A DNA stretch of 64,000 bases. It comes from Methylobacterium sp. WL1 (lineage in GTDB: Bacteria; Pseudomonadota; Alphaproteobacteria; Rhizobiales; Beijerinckiaceae). Below the pieces are notes generated by a model, which was not told the origin of the DNA, made no database searches, and saw only the letters and a program-made list of their open reading frames with translations. The DNA lies in the NCBI RefSeq assembly GCF_008000895.1, contig NZ_CP042823.1, positions 5,788,501 to 5,852,500 on the forward strand, in the 5' to 3' direction. Position 1 is the stretch's first letter. Each line of letters opens with the position of its first letter. The translations under genes and the position numbers were made by a program. Positions 1 through 9,582 of the stretch are shown one piece after another.

Positions 1-423
1 CTCGAAGGCCTGAGCCTGCGTGATCCGCCCGGCGACCAGCGGCTCGATCCCGGCGCTGTAGGCCACGCGGCCGGTGGGCGCCATCACGAAGGCGGTGAGG
101 AACAGCGCCAGGCTGACGATCACCGCGGTGGGCGGCGCGGTCTGGGTGCCGAGCGCCGAGCGCAGGATCGACAGCACCACGACGATCCGGGTGAACGCGG
201 TCGCCATCACCAGCACGGACGGCGCCACCGCCAGGATCGTGATCAGCGCGACGAGCTGGAGCGCCCGCTCGGTGGTGCCGCCGGCGCCGAGATCGACGCT
301 GAGGCTCTGGGACAGGGCCGGTCCGGCGGCCAGCACGGCCCCGGCCAGCATGGCGAGGCCCAGCAGCGTGCGGCGGTTACGGGCCGGGCGGCCCTGAGTG
401 TCGCGATGCGGCGTGTCGGTCAT
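1..423 (-). CDS. fliP: FliP, flagellar type III export gate protein (5' part, cut by the window edge)
   Basis: The first 141 codons of FliP, read from an ATG at 423 off the left edge. FliP forms the core of the inner-membrane flagellar export gate with FliQ and FliR. An N-terminal hydrophobic signal-like segment (about residues 20-38) is followed by the family hallmark: a hydrophobic stretch running into ATAFTRIVVVLSILRSALGT and then APPTAVIVSLALFLTAFVM. These match FliP of other proteobacteria closely. The start lies 5 nt beyond the stop of the upstream membrane-protein gene, which suggests co-transcription. The reading frame is open to position 1, so the C-terminal membrane segments lie outside the window. 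Confidence 0.93.
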   Translation of the reverse strand, partial: MTDTPHRDTQGRPARNRRTLLGLAMLAGAVLAAGPALSQSLSVDLGAGGTTERALQLVALITILAVAPSVLVMATAFTRIVVVLSILRSALGTQTAPPTAVIVSLALFLTAFVMAPTGRVAYSAGIEPLVAGRITQAQAFE

Positions 424-428
424 CGGGG

Positions 429-1496
429 TCACGGGCGGTCGCAGGTGGGCGTCGCCGGCCGGACCCCCGTGCGCCGCGCCTCGAGGTTCTGCCAGACCAG
501 GAGGGCCGGCAGGCCGAGCACGACATCGGGAACGCGGCGGGCGAGCGAGAGGGCGATCGCCGTCCCGGCATCGATGCCGAACAGGCCGCAGACCAGCACG
601 AGGCCGCCCTCCTGCACGCCGAGGCCGCTCGGCACCAGGAAGGCCGCCGCCTTGATCGCCTGGCTCAGCGCCTCGATCACCAGGATCTCCGACAGGGTGA
701 CCTGATCGACGCCGATGCAGGTCAGCACGACCGCGACCTCGGCGGCACCGAGCAGCCAGGCGAGCGCGTGAAGCGCGAACGACTGCACGAGGCGGCCGCG
801 CCGTCCCGCCGCCCAGACCGTGTCGAGCGCCCCCTGGATCCGCGGGGCGGGTTCCGGACGCGCCTCCGTCTCGCGCACGAAGCGCCGGCCCAGGGCTGCG
901 ATACGGTCCTCGACCACGCGCACGATCCCGGTCCGCTGGAGCGCGAAGAACGCCCCGACCGCCAGTCCCGCCACCGCGAGGGTGCGCAGCGTCCAGTTCG
1001 CGAGCTCGGCGGCGGCCGGCCCCTCGACCTGGCTCAGCAGCCCGGCGCCGAGGCCTGCGAACAGCGCCAGCGTGCCCACCTGGAACAGCATGTCGGCCAG
1101 CACGGAGGCCGCAGCCAGCGAGCCGGCCACCCCCCAGAAGGTCAGGAGCCGCGCCCCGAGGACGTCGCCGCCGACCGAGGCCACCGGCAGCAGCACGTTG
1201 ATGCCCTCGCGCACGAAGCGCAGGATCAGGCAGGCCGAAGCCGGGGCGGGCGACAGGCCATCAAGGATGCGGGCCCAGGCGAAGCCGCAGATCAGGACCA
1301 CGAGCGCGCGGACGAGCGTGACGCCGGCAAAGCCGACGAACCCGATTCGCCCGAACGCCGCCGCGACCGCGGACAGATCGTTGGTGGCCACCAACCAGAC
1401 CGCGAGGCCCAGGCCGATCAGCGTGCCGATCAGCGGCAGCCGGCGCAGCACGGCCAAGCCGACGCGACGCGCCGGGGCGGCGCGGTCGCCGCTCAC
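429..1496 (-). CDS. HpnL-like membrane protein (LPG synthase TM / UPF0104 family)
   Basis: An integral membrane protein of about 355 residues with at least seven hydrophobic segments. It resembles the lysylphosphatidylglycerol-synthase transmembrane family, which includes HpnL of hopanoid gene clusters. Typical parts are the N-terminal VGLAVLRRLPLIGTLIGLGL segment, the central SVGGDVLGARLL motif and the C-terminal VPSGLGVQEGGLVLV motif. The frame extends much further upstream, but that extension is Arg-rich and overlaps the next gene. I place the start at GTG 1496, although no strong ribosome site is visible there. The transported or modified substrate is unknown. HpnL itself is linked to hunter-type lipid or hopanoid traffic, but no hopanoid gene lies nearby, so that role is only a family-level guess. 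Confidence 0.72.
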   Translation of the reverse strand: MSGDRAAPARRVGLAVLRRLPLIGTLIGLGLAVWLVATNDLSAVAAAFGRIGFVGFAGVTLVRALVVLICGFAWARILDGLSPAPASACLILRFVREGINVLLPVASVGGDVLGARLLTFWGVAGSLAAASVLADMLFQVGTLALFAGLGAGLLSQVEGPAAAELANWTLRTLAVAGLAVGAFFALQRTGIVRVVEDRIAALGRRFVRETEARPEPAPRIQGALDTVWAAGRRGRLVQSFALHALAWLLGAAEVAVVLTCIGVDQVTLSEILVIEALSQAIKAAAFLVPSGLGVQEGGLVLVCGLFGIDAGTAIALSLARRVPDVVLGLPALLVWQNLEARRTGVRPATPTCDRP

Positions 1497-1597
1497 GGCC
1501 GGACCGTGGGGGATGTGCGCCGAGTGGCGGGCAAGGGCGAGGGCTCCAGGTTGTGCCGGCCGGGAACTGGGCGGCGATTCGGCATGTGGCACCGCCG

Positions 1598-2047
1598 CTA
1601 GGGACGTATTGGGGCCGAATTCGGGGGGCGCGGCTGCGGTAGCACGGGGCGCAGTACCGCGGCGAGGGCCTCCTCGGGCTTGGAATCGGGATCGAGCAGC
1701 ACGACGCGTCCGGCCGCCAGGCTCGCCCCCGTAGCCACCGCCACCGCCCGCTTCGGGCAGGGTCCGAGGCAGCCGGACTCGACGATGCAGAGCTTGGTCC
1801 GGTCGGCGAGCAGCCCGTCCTTGGCGGCCTGCTTGGCCGCGCCCTTCAGCAGCGCCCGCACCGCGCGCGGACGCAGGCCCTGGCGCTTGGCGCATTTGGC
1901 GCACACCACCACGACCTCGGTCAGCTTGGTCTTGGCGAGCTGGGTCTTGGCGACCTGCGTCTCGGCGATCTGATTTTTGGCAAGCTTGGTCTTGTCGACC
2001 TTCGCCGCGGCCGGGTGGCCGGGAGAGACGCTGGGGTCTGTCATCAT
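1598..2047 (-). CDS. Small Cys-rich (2Fe-2S) ferredoxin-like protein with pentapeptide repeats
   Basis: A protein of about 149 residues starting at ATG 2047 (a second ATG follows at 2044). The C-terminal half resembles the thioredoxin-fold 2Fe-2S ferredoxins: a VVVCAKC motif, then a second pair in CIVESGCLGPCPKRAVAV, then a short hydrophobic end. The N-terminal part holds five near-identical pentapeptides of the pattern [VIL]-[AD]-[KE]-[TN]-[KQ], encoded by a 15-bp tandem repeat. A longer ATG at 2176 exists but would add a GC-rich, low-complexity leader. The electron partner is unknown. It is divergent from the polysaccharide export gene and lies upstream of the HpnL-like gene on the same strand. 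Confidence 0.68.
   Translation of the reverse strand: MMTDPSVSPGHPAAAKVDKTKLAKNQIAETQVAKTQLAKTKLTEVVVVCAKCAKRQGLRPRAVRALLKGAAKQAAKDGLLADRTKLCIVESGCLGPCPKRAVAVATGASLAAGRVVLLDPDSKPEEALAAVLRPVLPQPRPPNSAPIRP
1926..2000 (-). repeat. Five tandem copies of a 15-bp repeat inside the ferredoxin-like gene
   Basis: Five consecutive 15-bp units (1926-1940, 1941-1955, 1956-1970, 1971-1985, 1986-2000) share the plus-strand core TTGGTCTTGGCGAGC with a few substitutions each. Translated on the minus strand they give VDKTK, LAKNQ, IAETQ, VAKTQ and LAKTK. The substitutions keep hydrophobic and Lys/Gln positions, so the repeat seems maintained as protein. Confidence 0.9.
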
Positions 2048-2238
2048 CGGGTGACTGTACGGTGCGATACCGGGCCCGGCTACCTTGCCCGTCGCCGCGG
2101 TGCGGCCCGCCGGGGCGGGGTGGGGGGCGGGTGCCTTAAAAAGGGCCGAAAAGAACGGGATTCCGGAGCCGCGCACGGGCCGCCCTCCGGCCGGTTTCGC
2201 AGTGGCGGATCCGGCGCAGACCCAGGAACAGTGAGCGG

Positions 2239-3552
2239 ATGAGCTTCGACGACGTCAAGGACGACACGCGCGAAGGCGAACTCGTGACGTTCGCGCCATC
2301 GACGATGACCGAGCTGCGCCACGGTGCCGAGACGATCCGTCCGGTGCCGGAGAAGCGTGGCGCCCGGGCTCTGATGGAAGCGGCACGCGAGCGCCTCGAC
2401 TGGACCCGGCTGCCCGGCCTGAGCCGGCGCCGGGAGGACACGTCGAGCTATGGCGCGCGGGTGATCCGCCGGGTCGGCCTGTTCGTGCTGCTGCCGACCC
2501 TGGTGGTCGGCCTGTACCTGTTCGGCTTCGCCTCCAACCAGTACGTCGCCGAGGCCCAGTTCGCGGTGCGCGGCAACGTCGAGCCGATGGAGAACATCTC
2601 GCTCGGCCAGTACACGAACCTGATTCAGAAGCACAACAGCCAGGACAGCTTCATCGTCCGCGACTACATCGAGAGCCAGACGCTGGTCGAGGCTCTGGAA
2701 AAAAGCATCGGCATCTCGAAGATGTTCTCCCGCCAAGAGGCGGATTTCTGGGCCCGGTTCGACCCGAAGGATCCGGTCGAGGACCTCACCAAATACTGGC
2801 GCAAGCACGTCGAGGCGCATATCGACTCGATCTCGGGCGTGATTCGCCTGTCGGTGCGGGCCTTCACCCCCCAGGACGCCCTGACCATCGCCAACGAGGT
2901 GGTGACCCGGGCCGAGGCGCTGATCAACGACATCTCGAAGCGCGCCCAGGCCGACATGGTCAAGCAGGCCCAGGCGGATGCGACGGTGGCGCAGGAGCGC
3001 CTGCGCAAGGCGCATCTCGGGCTCCAGAGCTTCCGCAACCAATGGGGCGTGATCGATCCGATCAAGACCGCCGAGGGGACGCTGACCACGCTCACGATCC
3101 TGCGCAAGGAGAAGCTCAAGCTCGAGACCGACCTGCAGGTCCTGCGCGGCTCGAACCTCGATGAGCGCTCGCGCTCGATCCAGACGCTGGCCTCCAACAT
3201 CGCGGCGATCGAGCAGCAGATGAAGACGCTGCAGGACGAGCTGACCAATGCCGGCGCGGCCGCGGGCGGCGGCACCAACCTGACCGAGGCGCTGCTGCAG
3301 TACGAGGGCCTTCTGGTCGAGCGGACCATCGCCGAGAAGCTCGAGGAATCGGCGAACGTGCTGCTCGACCGGGCCCGCATCTCGGCCAGCAAGCAGCACA
3401 TCTTCCTGGCGACCTTCGTGCCGCCGGTCCTGCCGACCGACAGCCTCTACCCCGAGCGGGGCCACAGTCTGATCGTGGCGTTCTTCTGCTTCTTCGTGCT
3501 CTGGAGCTCGTCCTCGCTCCTGATCGCTGGCATCCGCGATCAGCGGATGTGA
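2239..3552 (+). CDS. KpsE/Wzz-type capsular polysaccharide export inner-membrane protein
   Basis: A 437-residue protein of the polysaccharide co-polymerase family that includes KpsE, BexC and CtrB. A cytoplasmic N-terminal part of about 75 residues is followed by a membrane helix (FVLLPTLVVGLYLFGF). A long periplasmic region rich in Ala, Gln and Lys heptads (about 230-370) looks coiled-coil. Before the second helix (AFFCFFVLWSSSSLLIAGI) stands a Pro-rich segment with PPVLPTDSLYPERG, a family hallmark. Such proteins bridge an ABC exporter to the outer-membrane channel. No KpsM, KpsT or KpsD partner lies within the window, so it must act with proteins encoded elsewhere or has an altered role. 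AGGA lies about 12 nt before the ATG. Confidence 0.85.
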   Translation: MSFDDVKDDTREGELVTFAPSTMTELRHGAETIRPVPEKRGARALMEAARERLDWTRLPGLSRRREDTSSYGARVIRRVGLFVLLPTLVVGLYLFGFASNQYVAEAQFAVRGNVEPMENISLGQYTNLIQKHNSQDSFIVRDYIESQTLVEALEKSIGISKMFSRQEADFWARFDPKDPVEDLTKYWRKHVEAHIDSISGVIRLSVRAFTPQDALTIANEVVTRAEALINDISKRAQADMVKQAQADATVAQERLRKAHLGLQSFRNQWGVIDPIKTAEGTLTTLTILRKEKLKLETDLQVLRGSNLDERSRSIQTLASNIAAIEQQMKTLQDELTNAGAAAGGGTNLTEALLQYEGLLVERTIAEKLEESANVLLDRARISASKQHIFLATFVPPVLPTDSLYPERGHSLIVAFFCFFVLWSSSSLLIAGIRDQRM

Positions 3553-3653
3553 GCCGACGCCGCGGGGTCTGGATCCCGCGGCGCGCGGTCTGTAGAGGGA
3601 GACGGCCCGGCCTCCCGGGCCTCCCCTGATCGATGAGCGAAGTCTAACGGTCC

Positions 3654-3935
3654 ATGTCGGATTTCTCCGATCTCGTCGCGAAGGCGATCCAGCCCTCGAT
3701 GAACCGGGCGGAGCGCGAGGCGGTCTACACGGTGGTGCGCCAGGCCGTGCTCCGCCTGCAGGAGCGCGAGGCGCTGCCCCCGGACGATCCGCGCGTCGCG
3801 CTGCAGCGCCACCTCGTCGAGGAGACGATCCGCGACGTGGAGGGCGACGTCGCCCGCTACGAATCCCTGCGCAAACTCGACGCGGCCTTCGCGGCCCAGA
3901 CCGAGGCGCACAAGACGTCCCGCGGCGGACGCTGA
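3654..3935 (+). CDS. Small hypothetical protein, 93 aa
   Basis: A 93-residue charged, mostly helical protein without membrane segments or Cys. I do not recognise a family. The codon usage fits the surrounding genes. It lies 101 bp after the polysaccharide export gene on the same strand and ends 7 bp before the stop of the convergent ArsR-type gene. It is kept because no other frame here makes a better gene and its composition looks protein-like (regular hydrophobic spacing in the VVRQAVLRLQER region). Confidence 0.6.
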   Translation: MSDFSDLVAKAIQPSMNRAEREAVYTVVRQAVLRLQEREALPPDDPRVALQRHLVEETIRDVEGDVARYESLRKLDAAFAAQTEAHKTSRGGR

Positions 3936-3941
3936 CGCGGT

Positions 3942-4637
3942 TCAGGGCGACGCGGGCGGCGTGATGTCGAACAGCGCGTGGAAATCGCGCCAGCCGGCGG
4001 GCGTGACATCGAGCGCCCGCGAGCCCGCCTGCCGCCGCACCCAGCCCCGTTGCAGACTGTGCGCGCAGAGGGCTGCGCCGAGCCGACCGGCGAGATGCGG
4101 ACGGCGTTCGCTCCAGTCCAGGCACGGCCGGCACAGGAGCTTCGCTGGCCCGCCGGCCGCGACATCGAGTCCGAGGGCCGACAGACGATGCAGGCCCTCC
4201 GGCGTGACCACCGCTCCGTCGTCGGCGATCTCGACCCAGCTTCGCGTCACCAGCGCATCGGCGAGCCGGACGCCGAGCCAGCCAGCCATATGATCGTAGC
4301 AGGTTCGTGCGAGCCTCAGACGTGGATCCCGCGGTCCCGTCCGGGGCCGAACTGACGCGGCGTCGGAGGCGAGCCGCATGAGGCTTTCCAGCAACTGGGC
4401 AACCTCGGGGCTGGCGAGGCGGTGATACCGATGCCGCCCCTGCTTCGACATGGTCACGAGGGACGCCGCCGCCAACTGAGCGAGATGGCCGCTCGCCGTC
4501 TGCGGCGTGATCCCGGCGGCCTGCGCGAGTTCGGAGGCCGTCGATGCGCGACCGTCCATCAGGGCTTGCAGCATGGCCACGCGCGCCGGATCGCCCACCA
4601 GGGCGCCGACCTGCGCAACCGAGACAGTCGTCACCAT
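3942..4637 (-). CDS. ArsR-family winged-helix transcriptional regulator
   Basis: A 231-residue regulator. Residues about 10-85 form an ArsR/SmtB-type winged helix: VGDPARVAMLQALMDG, then ASELAQAAGITPQTASGHLAQL (recognition helix) and a wing with GRHRYHRL. The C-terminal 140 residues form an extra domain that includes a CRPCLDWSERRPHLAGRLG segment found in a subgroup of long ArsR proteins. The start at ATG 4637 is chosen because GAGGTGGAG precedes it by about 2 to 4 nt. The gene is divergent from the MFS transporter at 4836, which it probably controls. The inducing ligand is not evident from the sequence. Confidence 0.85.
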   Translation of the reverse strand: MVTTVSVAQVGALVGDPARVAMLQALMDGRASTASELAQAAGITPQTASGHLAQLAAASLVTMSKQGRHRYHRLASPEVAQLLESLMRLASDAASVRPRTGPRDPRLRLARTCYDHMAGWLGVRLADALVTRSWVEIADDGAVVTPEGLHRLSALGLDVAAGGPAKLLCRPCLDWSERRPHLAGRLGAALCAHSLQRGWVRRQAGSRALDVTPAGWRDFHALFDITPPASP

Positions 4638-4835
4638 CGCTCCACCTCGCACGCCGATCGTAGCGCGTTTCGGACAGCGACAGTTCGGTGTCCACCGAAG
4701 CAATCGGGCGGGTTCCTCCGGCATAGGCTTGGCTCGAGCCGGCGATCCCGATGGACGCCGAGGCCGAGCGCGGGGTCACCGGATCGGGCGGCGCTTCCCC
4801 GCGTCCAATCCATGTGCCCGCGCAGAGTTTCGAGC

Positions 4836-6095
4836 ATGAACGCCGCATCGCAGTTCTATGGCTGGCGCGTCGTAGCGGCCGCCTTCATCGTCGCGGTGCT
4901 CGGCTGGGGCGTCGGATTCTATGGGCCGCCGGTCTATCTGGAAGTGGTCCGTCAGGCTCATGGTTGGCCGATCACCCTGATCTCCGGGGCCGTCACCCTG
5001 CATTTCCTGGTGGGCGTCGGCATCATCGCCAATCTGCCCGCGCTGCATCGGCGTTTCGGCGTGCCCGCCATCACCTTTGCAGGCGCCGTGTTGCTGGCCC
5101 TCGGTGTCTTGGGATGGTCCTGGTCCGAAAGCCCCTGGCAGCTCTATGGCGCCGCGCTGCTGAGCGGCGCGGGCTGGCCGGCGCTCGGTGCCGCCGCCAT
5201 CAATGCGATGATCGCCCCGTGGTTCGTCACGAAACGTCCGGCTGCGTTGAGCATGGCCTATAACGGCGCCAGCATCGGCGGGGTCGTGTTCTCTCCGCTC
5301 TGGGTTGCGCTGATCGGCTGGGTCGGCTTTCCGGCGGCAGCCTTGATCGTCGGCGCCGTCATGGTCGGCACCGTCGGGCTGCTCGCCTTGATCGTGTTCC
5401 CTCAGACCCCGGCTGCCAGGGGCCAAGGTCCCGATGGTGATGCGGGCACGGTCGAACGCACGGCGATCGACGACACGGCCTTGCACCTCACAGGACGTCT
5501 GACGCGCGACCGGGCCTTCCTGACGTTGAGTCTCGGCATGGCCTTGGCGCTGTTCGCGCAGATCGGCCTGATCGCCCAGTTCGTCTCCGTACTCGTGCCG
5601 GCCCTGGGCACCCAAGGGGCGGGCCTGGCGGCCGGGCTCTCCACCGCCGCGGCCATCGCTGGGCGGATGCTCGTCGGCTGGTGCATGCCGGCCGGTGCGG
5701 ATCGCCGCGCCGTCGCCGCGCTCAACCTGCTGATCCAGGCGCTGGGCTGCGGTGTGCTGATCCTGTCCGGCAGCACCGACGTCCCCCTGCTCCTCGTCGG
5801 GATCGTCCTCGTCGGGTTCGGCATCGGCAATGCGACCTCGCTGCCGCCGCTCATCGCGCAGGTCGAGTTCGCACGGGCCGATGCGCCGCGGGTGGTCGCG
5901 CTGATCGTGGCGGTCTCGCAGGCCGCCTACGCCTTCGCCCCGGCCCTGTTCGGCTTGCTGAGGCAGCTCGGATCGGACAACGCGATCTTCTGGGCCGCCG
6001 CCGCTATCCAGCTCGCGGCAAGCGGTGCCTATCTTGGAGGTCGCCGCGCGTGCAAGCTGCGACCGGGCGCAATCCGGCCGCTTCCAAGCGCGTGA
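4836..6095 (+). CDS. MFS transporter, 12 predicted membrane segments
   Basis: A major facilitator superfamily permease of about 419 residues. Translation from ATG 4836 begins MNAASQFYGWRVVAAAFIVA, a typical first helix for the monocarboxylate/oxalate-like MFS branch. About 12 hydrophobic segments are visible, with a hydrophilic loop near the middle (around residues 190-215). The frame is open upstream to 4422, but that part is Arg-rich and runs through the divergent regulator, so it is not used. The substrate cannot be told from sequence. The adjacent divergent ArsR-type gene suggests regulation by a small-molecule ligand. Confidence 0.85.
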   Translation: MNAASQFYGWRVVAAAFIVAVLGWGVGFYGPPVYLEVVRQAHGWPITLISGAVTLHFLVGVGIIANLPALHRRFGVPAITFAGAVLLALGVLGWSWSESPWQLYGAALLSGAGWPALGAAAINAMIAPWFVTKRPAALSMAYNGASIGGVVFSPLWVALIGWVGFPAAALIVGAVMVGTVGLLALIVFPQTPAARGQGPDGDAGTVERTAIDDTALHLTGRLTRDRAFLTLSLGMALALFAQIGLIAQFVSVLVPALGTQGAGLAAGLSTAAAIAGRMLVGWCMPAGADRRAVAALNLLIQALGCGVLILSGSTDVPLLLVGIVLVGFGIGNATSLPPLIAQVEFARADAPRVVALIVAVSQAAYAFAPALFGLLRQLGSDNAIFWAAAAIQLAASGAYLGGRRACKLRPGAIRPLPSA

Positions 6096-6120
6096 TACGG
6101 CCGTCCGTCCGAGAGGAGGC

Positions 6121-7482
<1,362 letters not shown>

Positions 7483-7561
7483 GGTTCGTCCCTCTCAAAC
7501 ATCGTGGCGCGGAGCGCGGGCCGCCTCGGCAAGGCGACGGTCTCCGCCGCAGATCAAAAAA

Positions 7562-7894
7562 CTATTCGCCCTTGACGATCTCGGTCATCGTCACGCCGAG
7601 CCGGTCCTCGACGAGGACGACCTCGCCGCGGGCGACGAGTCGGTTGTTGACGAACACGTCGATCGCCTCGCCGACCTTCCGGTCGAGTTCGAGCACGGCG
7701 CCGGGGGCGAGCCGGAGCAGGTCGCCGATCGGCATGCGGGAGGAGCCGAGCACCGCCGAGACCATCACGGGCACGTCGAACAGCTGCTCCAGGTCGGCGG
7801 CCGTCTTCGGGGTCGTGGGCGTGTCGCGGATCGAGCCCGCGGCGTAGTCGGGGTCGTTCTCGCCGAGCTGGGGCAGGCTGAAATCGTCGGACAT
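7562..7894 (-). CDS. fliN: FliN, flagellar motor switch protein
   Basis: A 110-residue protein whose C-terminal 75 residues form the SpoA/FliN domain: FDVPVMVSAVLGSSRMPIGDLLRL, then GAVLELDRKVGEAIDVFVNN, RLVARGEVVLVEDRLGVTMTEI. With FliG and FliM it builds the C-ring that sets rotation direction and helps dock export substrates. A strong AAGGAG lies 5 nt before ATG 7894, inside the end of the upstream fliH region. The gene is a normal length for FliN. It lies between fliH and flbD. Confidence 0.95.
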   Translation of the reverse strand: MSDDFSLPQLGENDPDYAAGSIRDTPTTPKTAADLEQLFDVPVMVSAVLGSSRMPIGDLLRLAPGAVLELDRKVGEAIDVFVNNRLVARGEVVLVEDRLGVTMTEIVKGE

Positions 7895-7903
7895 CCGGGC
7901 TCC

Positions 7904-8515
7904 TTACGGGGTCGGTGGCAGGCCGAGGGCGTCGGCGACGGCGGCCTCGATGCGGGCGCGCTCGCGCACGATGCCGCCGTCGGCCCATTCGATGCGGGCG
8001 TCGCCCGCGTGCATGTCGGGATCGCCCAGCACCACGAGGCGGCCCTCGTAGCCGCGTTCGCGGGCGAGCCGCTTCACCAGGGTTTCCGCTTCCTCGACCA
8101 GGCCGTCATGCACGCGCACCACCAGGTGGGGCACGCCGCGCAGGTGCTGGAGCGCCGCCCGGGCAGCCTCGCCGATGCTGGCGAGCGGGGCGGCGTCGAG
8201 CGCCTCGCCGGCGACCTTCCGGGCGATCAGCACCGCGACCTCGACCGCCTGCGCCTCGCGCTCGGCCTCGTGCGCGTCGGCCCGGGCCAGGAGGGCGGTG
8301 GCGGCCTCGGCCAGGTGGTTCAGCGCGGCGGCGAGCCGGCCCTGGATCTGGGACTCGGCCTGGACCAAGCCCTCCTGGATGCCGCGGGCATGGGCCTCCA
8401 CCTCAGCGCGGGCGGCCGCATCGGCGGCGCGCTGGGCCGCCGCGCTCGGGCGCGGGCTGCGGAAGTCGGTCTCGAACAGGAACGGCTTCGCGATCTGGGG
8501 CGAGGAGGCGTTCAA
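7904..8515 (-). CDS. fliH: FliH-like flagellar export regulator (TTG start)
   Basis: A 203-residue Ala-rich protein in the FliH position. FliH binds the export ATPase FliI and docks it at the C-ring. A central Ala/Glu/Arg coiled coil (about 30-100) is followed by a folded C-terminal domain with VVRVHDGLVEEAETLVKRLA. The start codon is TTG at 8515-8513, and its TG overlaps the TGA that stops fliG (TTGA), which argues for translational coupling. No other start fits. Caulobacter calls the equivalent gene flbE/fliH. Confidence is lower than for its neighbours because FliH is poorly conserved. Confidence 0.82.
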   Translation of the reverse strand: MNASSPQIAKPFLFETDFRSPRPSAAAQRAADAAARAEVEAHARGIQEGLVQAESQIQGRLAAALNHLAEAATALLARADAHEAEREAQAVEVAVLIARKVAGEALDAAPLASIGEAARAALQHLRGVPHLVVRVHDGLVEEAETLVKRLARERGYEGRLVVLGDPDMHAGDARIEWADGGIVRERARIEAAVADALGLPPTP

Positions 8516-9558
8516 TAGACCAGCTCCTCCTCGGCGCTGTTCTTGGCGATCATGATTTCGCCCTTCTCGGCCAGATCCTTGGCGACCTCGGTCATCTTCG
8601 TTTGCGCCTCATCGACCTCCTTGAGGCGGACCGGGCCGAGCGAAGCCATCTCGTCCGTCAGGTTCTTGGCGGCCCGGGTCGACATCTGCCTCATGAAGAA
8701 GGCCCGGGTCGGCTCGTTGGCGCCCTTGAGCGCCAGGCACAGGGTCGCGCCGTCGATCCTCTGCATCAGGGTCTGGACGCTGCCCGGATCGAGCTTCAGC
8801 AGATCCTCGAAGGTGAACATCAGCTCGCGGATGCGCTTGGCCGAGCCGCGATTGGCCTGGTCCAGGGCGGCCAGGAACCGGCCCTCGGTCTGGCGGTCGA
8901 AGGCGTTGAACACGTCCGCCATCATCTCGTGGGCGTCGCGGCGCTGGGTCTGCGCGATGGTCGAGACGAACTCGACCCGCAGGGTCTCCTCGATGTGGCG
9001 CAGGGCCTCCTTCTGCACCGTCTCCATGCGGAGCATCCGGTTCAGGACGTCGATGGCGAAGTCCTCCGGCAGGATGGTGAGCACCTTGGCGGCGTAGTCC
9101 GCCCGCACCCGCGACAGCACCACCGCCACGGTCTGCGGGTACTCGTTGCGCAGGAACGAAGCCAGGATCTCCGGGTCGACCTGGGCGATCGAGGCCCAGA
9201 CGCGCTTGCCCGAGGCGCCCTTGATCTCGGCCATGATCAGCGAGACCTGATCGGACGGGAAGATCTTCAGCAGCAGCGCCTCGGTGCGCTCGAAATTCGA
9301 CGAGATGCCGCCGCTGTTGCTGAGCTTCGTCACGAACTCGATGATCAGCTTCTCGACAGTGGCGACCTCCAGCGTGCCGAGCTGGACCATCGCGTGGCTG
9401 ACCTTCTTGACCTCCTCCTCCTCCAGCATCTGCCAGATCTGGGCGCCTTCGGCCTCGCCGAGCATCAGCAGCAGCGCGGCCGCGCGCTGCGGGCCGGGCA
9501 TCGTCGCGAAGGCGTCGCCGCCCTCGGCCGTCAGGGAATTCGCCAGACCTGCCGCCAT
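8512..9558 (-). CDS. fliG: FliG, flagellar motor switch protein
   Basis: A 348-residue FliG. The N-terminal domain binds FliF, the middle domain carries the EEEVKKVSHAM type helix and the FLRNEYPQTVAVVLS motif, and the C-terminal domain holds the charged torque helix (SVQTLMQRIDGATLCLALKG with LMFTFEDLLKLD before it). These match FliG along the full length. The gene is 24 bp after fliF and overlaps the fliH start by TTGA. GGGGAC precedes the ATG. It converts stator force into rotation and is the binding target for the MS-ring protein FliF. Confidence 0.97.
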   Translation of the reverse strand: MAAGLANSLTAEGGDAFATMPGPQRAAALLLMLGEAEGAQIWQMLEEEEVKKVSHAMVQLGTLEVATVEKLIIEFVTKLSNSGGISSNFERTEALLLKIFPSDQVSLIMAEIKGASGKRVWASIAQVDPEILASFLRNEYPQTVAVVLSRVRADYAAKVLTILPEDFAIDVLNRMLRMETVQKEALRHIEETLRVEFVSTIAQTQRRDAHEMMADVFNAFDRQTEGRFLAALDQANRGSAKRIRELMFTFEDLLKLDPGSVQTLMQRIDGATLCLALKGANEPTRAFFMRQMSTRAAKNLTDEMASLGPVRLKEVDEAQTKMTEVAKDLAEKGEIMIAKNSAEEELVY

Positions 9559-9582
9559 CGTTCGTCCCCGATCCTCGACGCG

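Noticed and set aside
2080..4848. Minus-strand frame of 922 codons
   Set aside because: Shadow of the polysaccharide export gene and of noncoding sequence, with Arg/Pro-rich composition.
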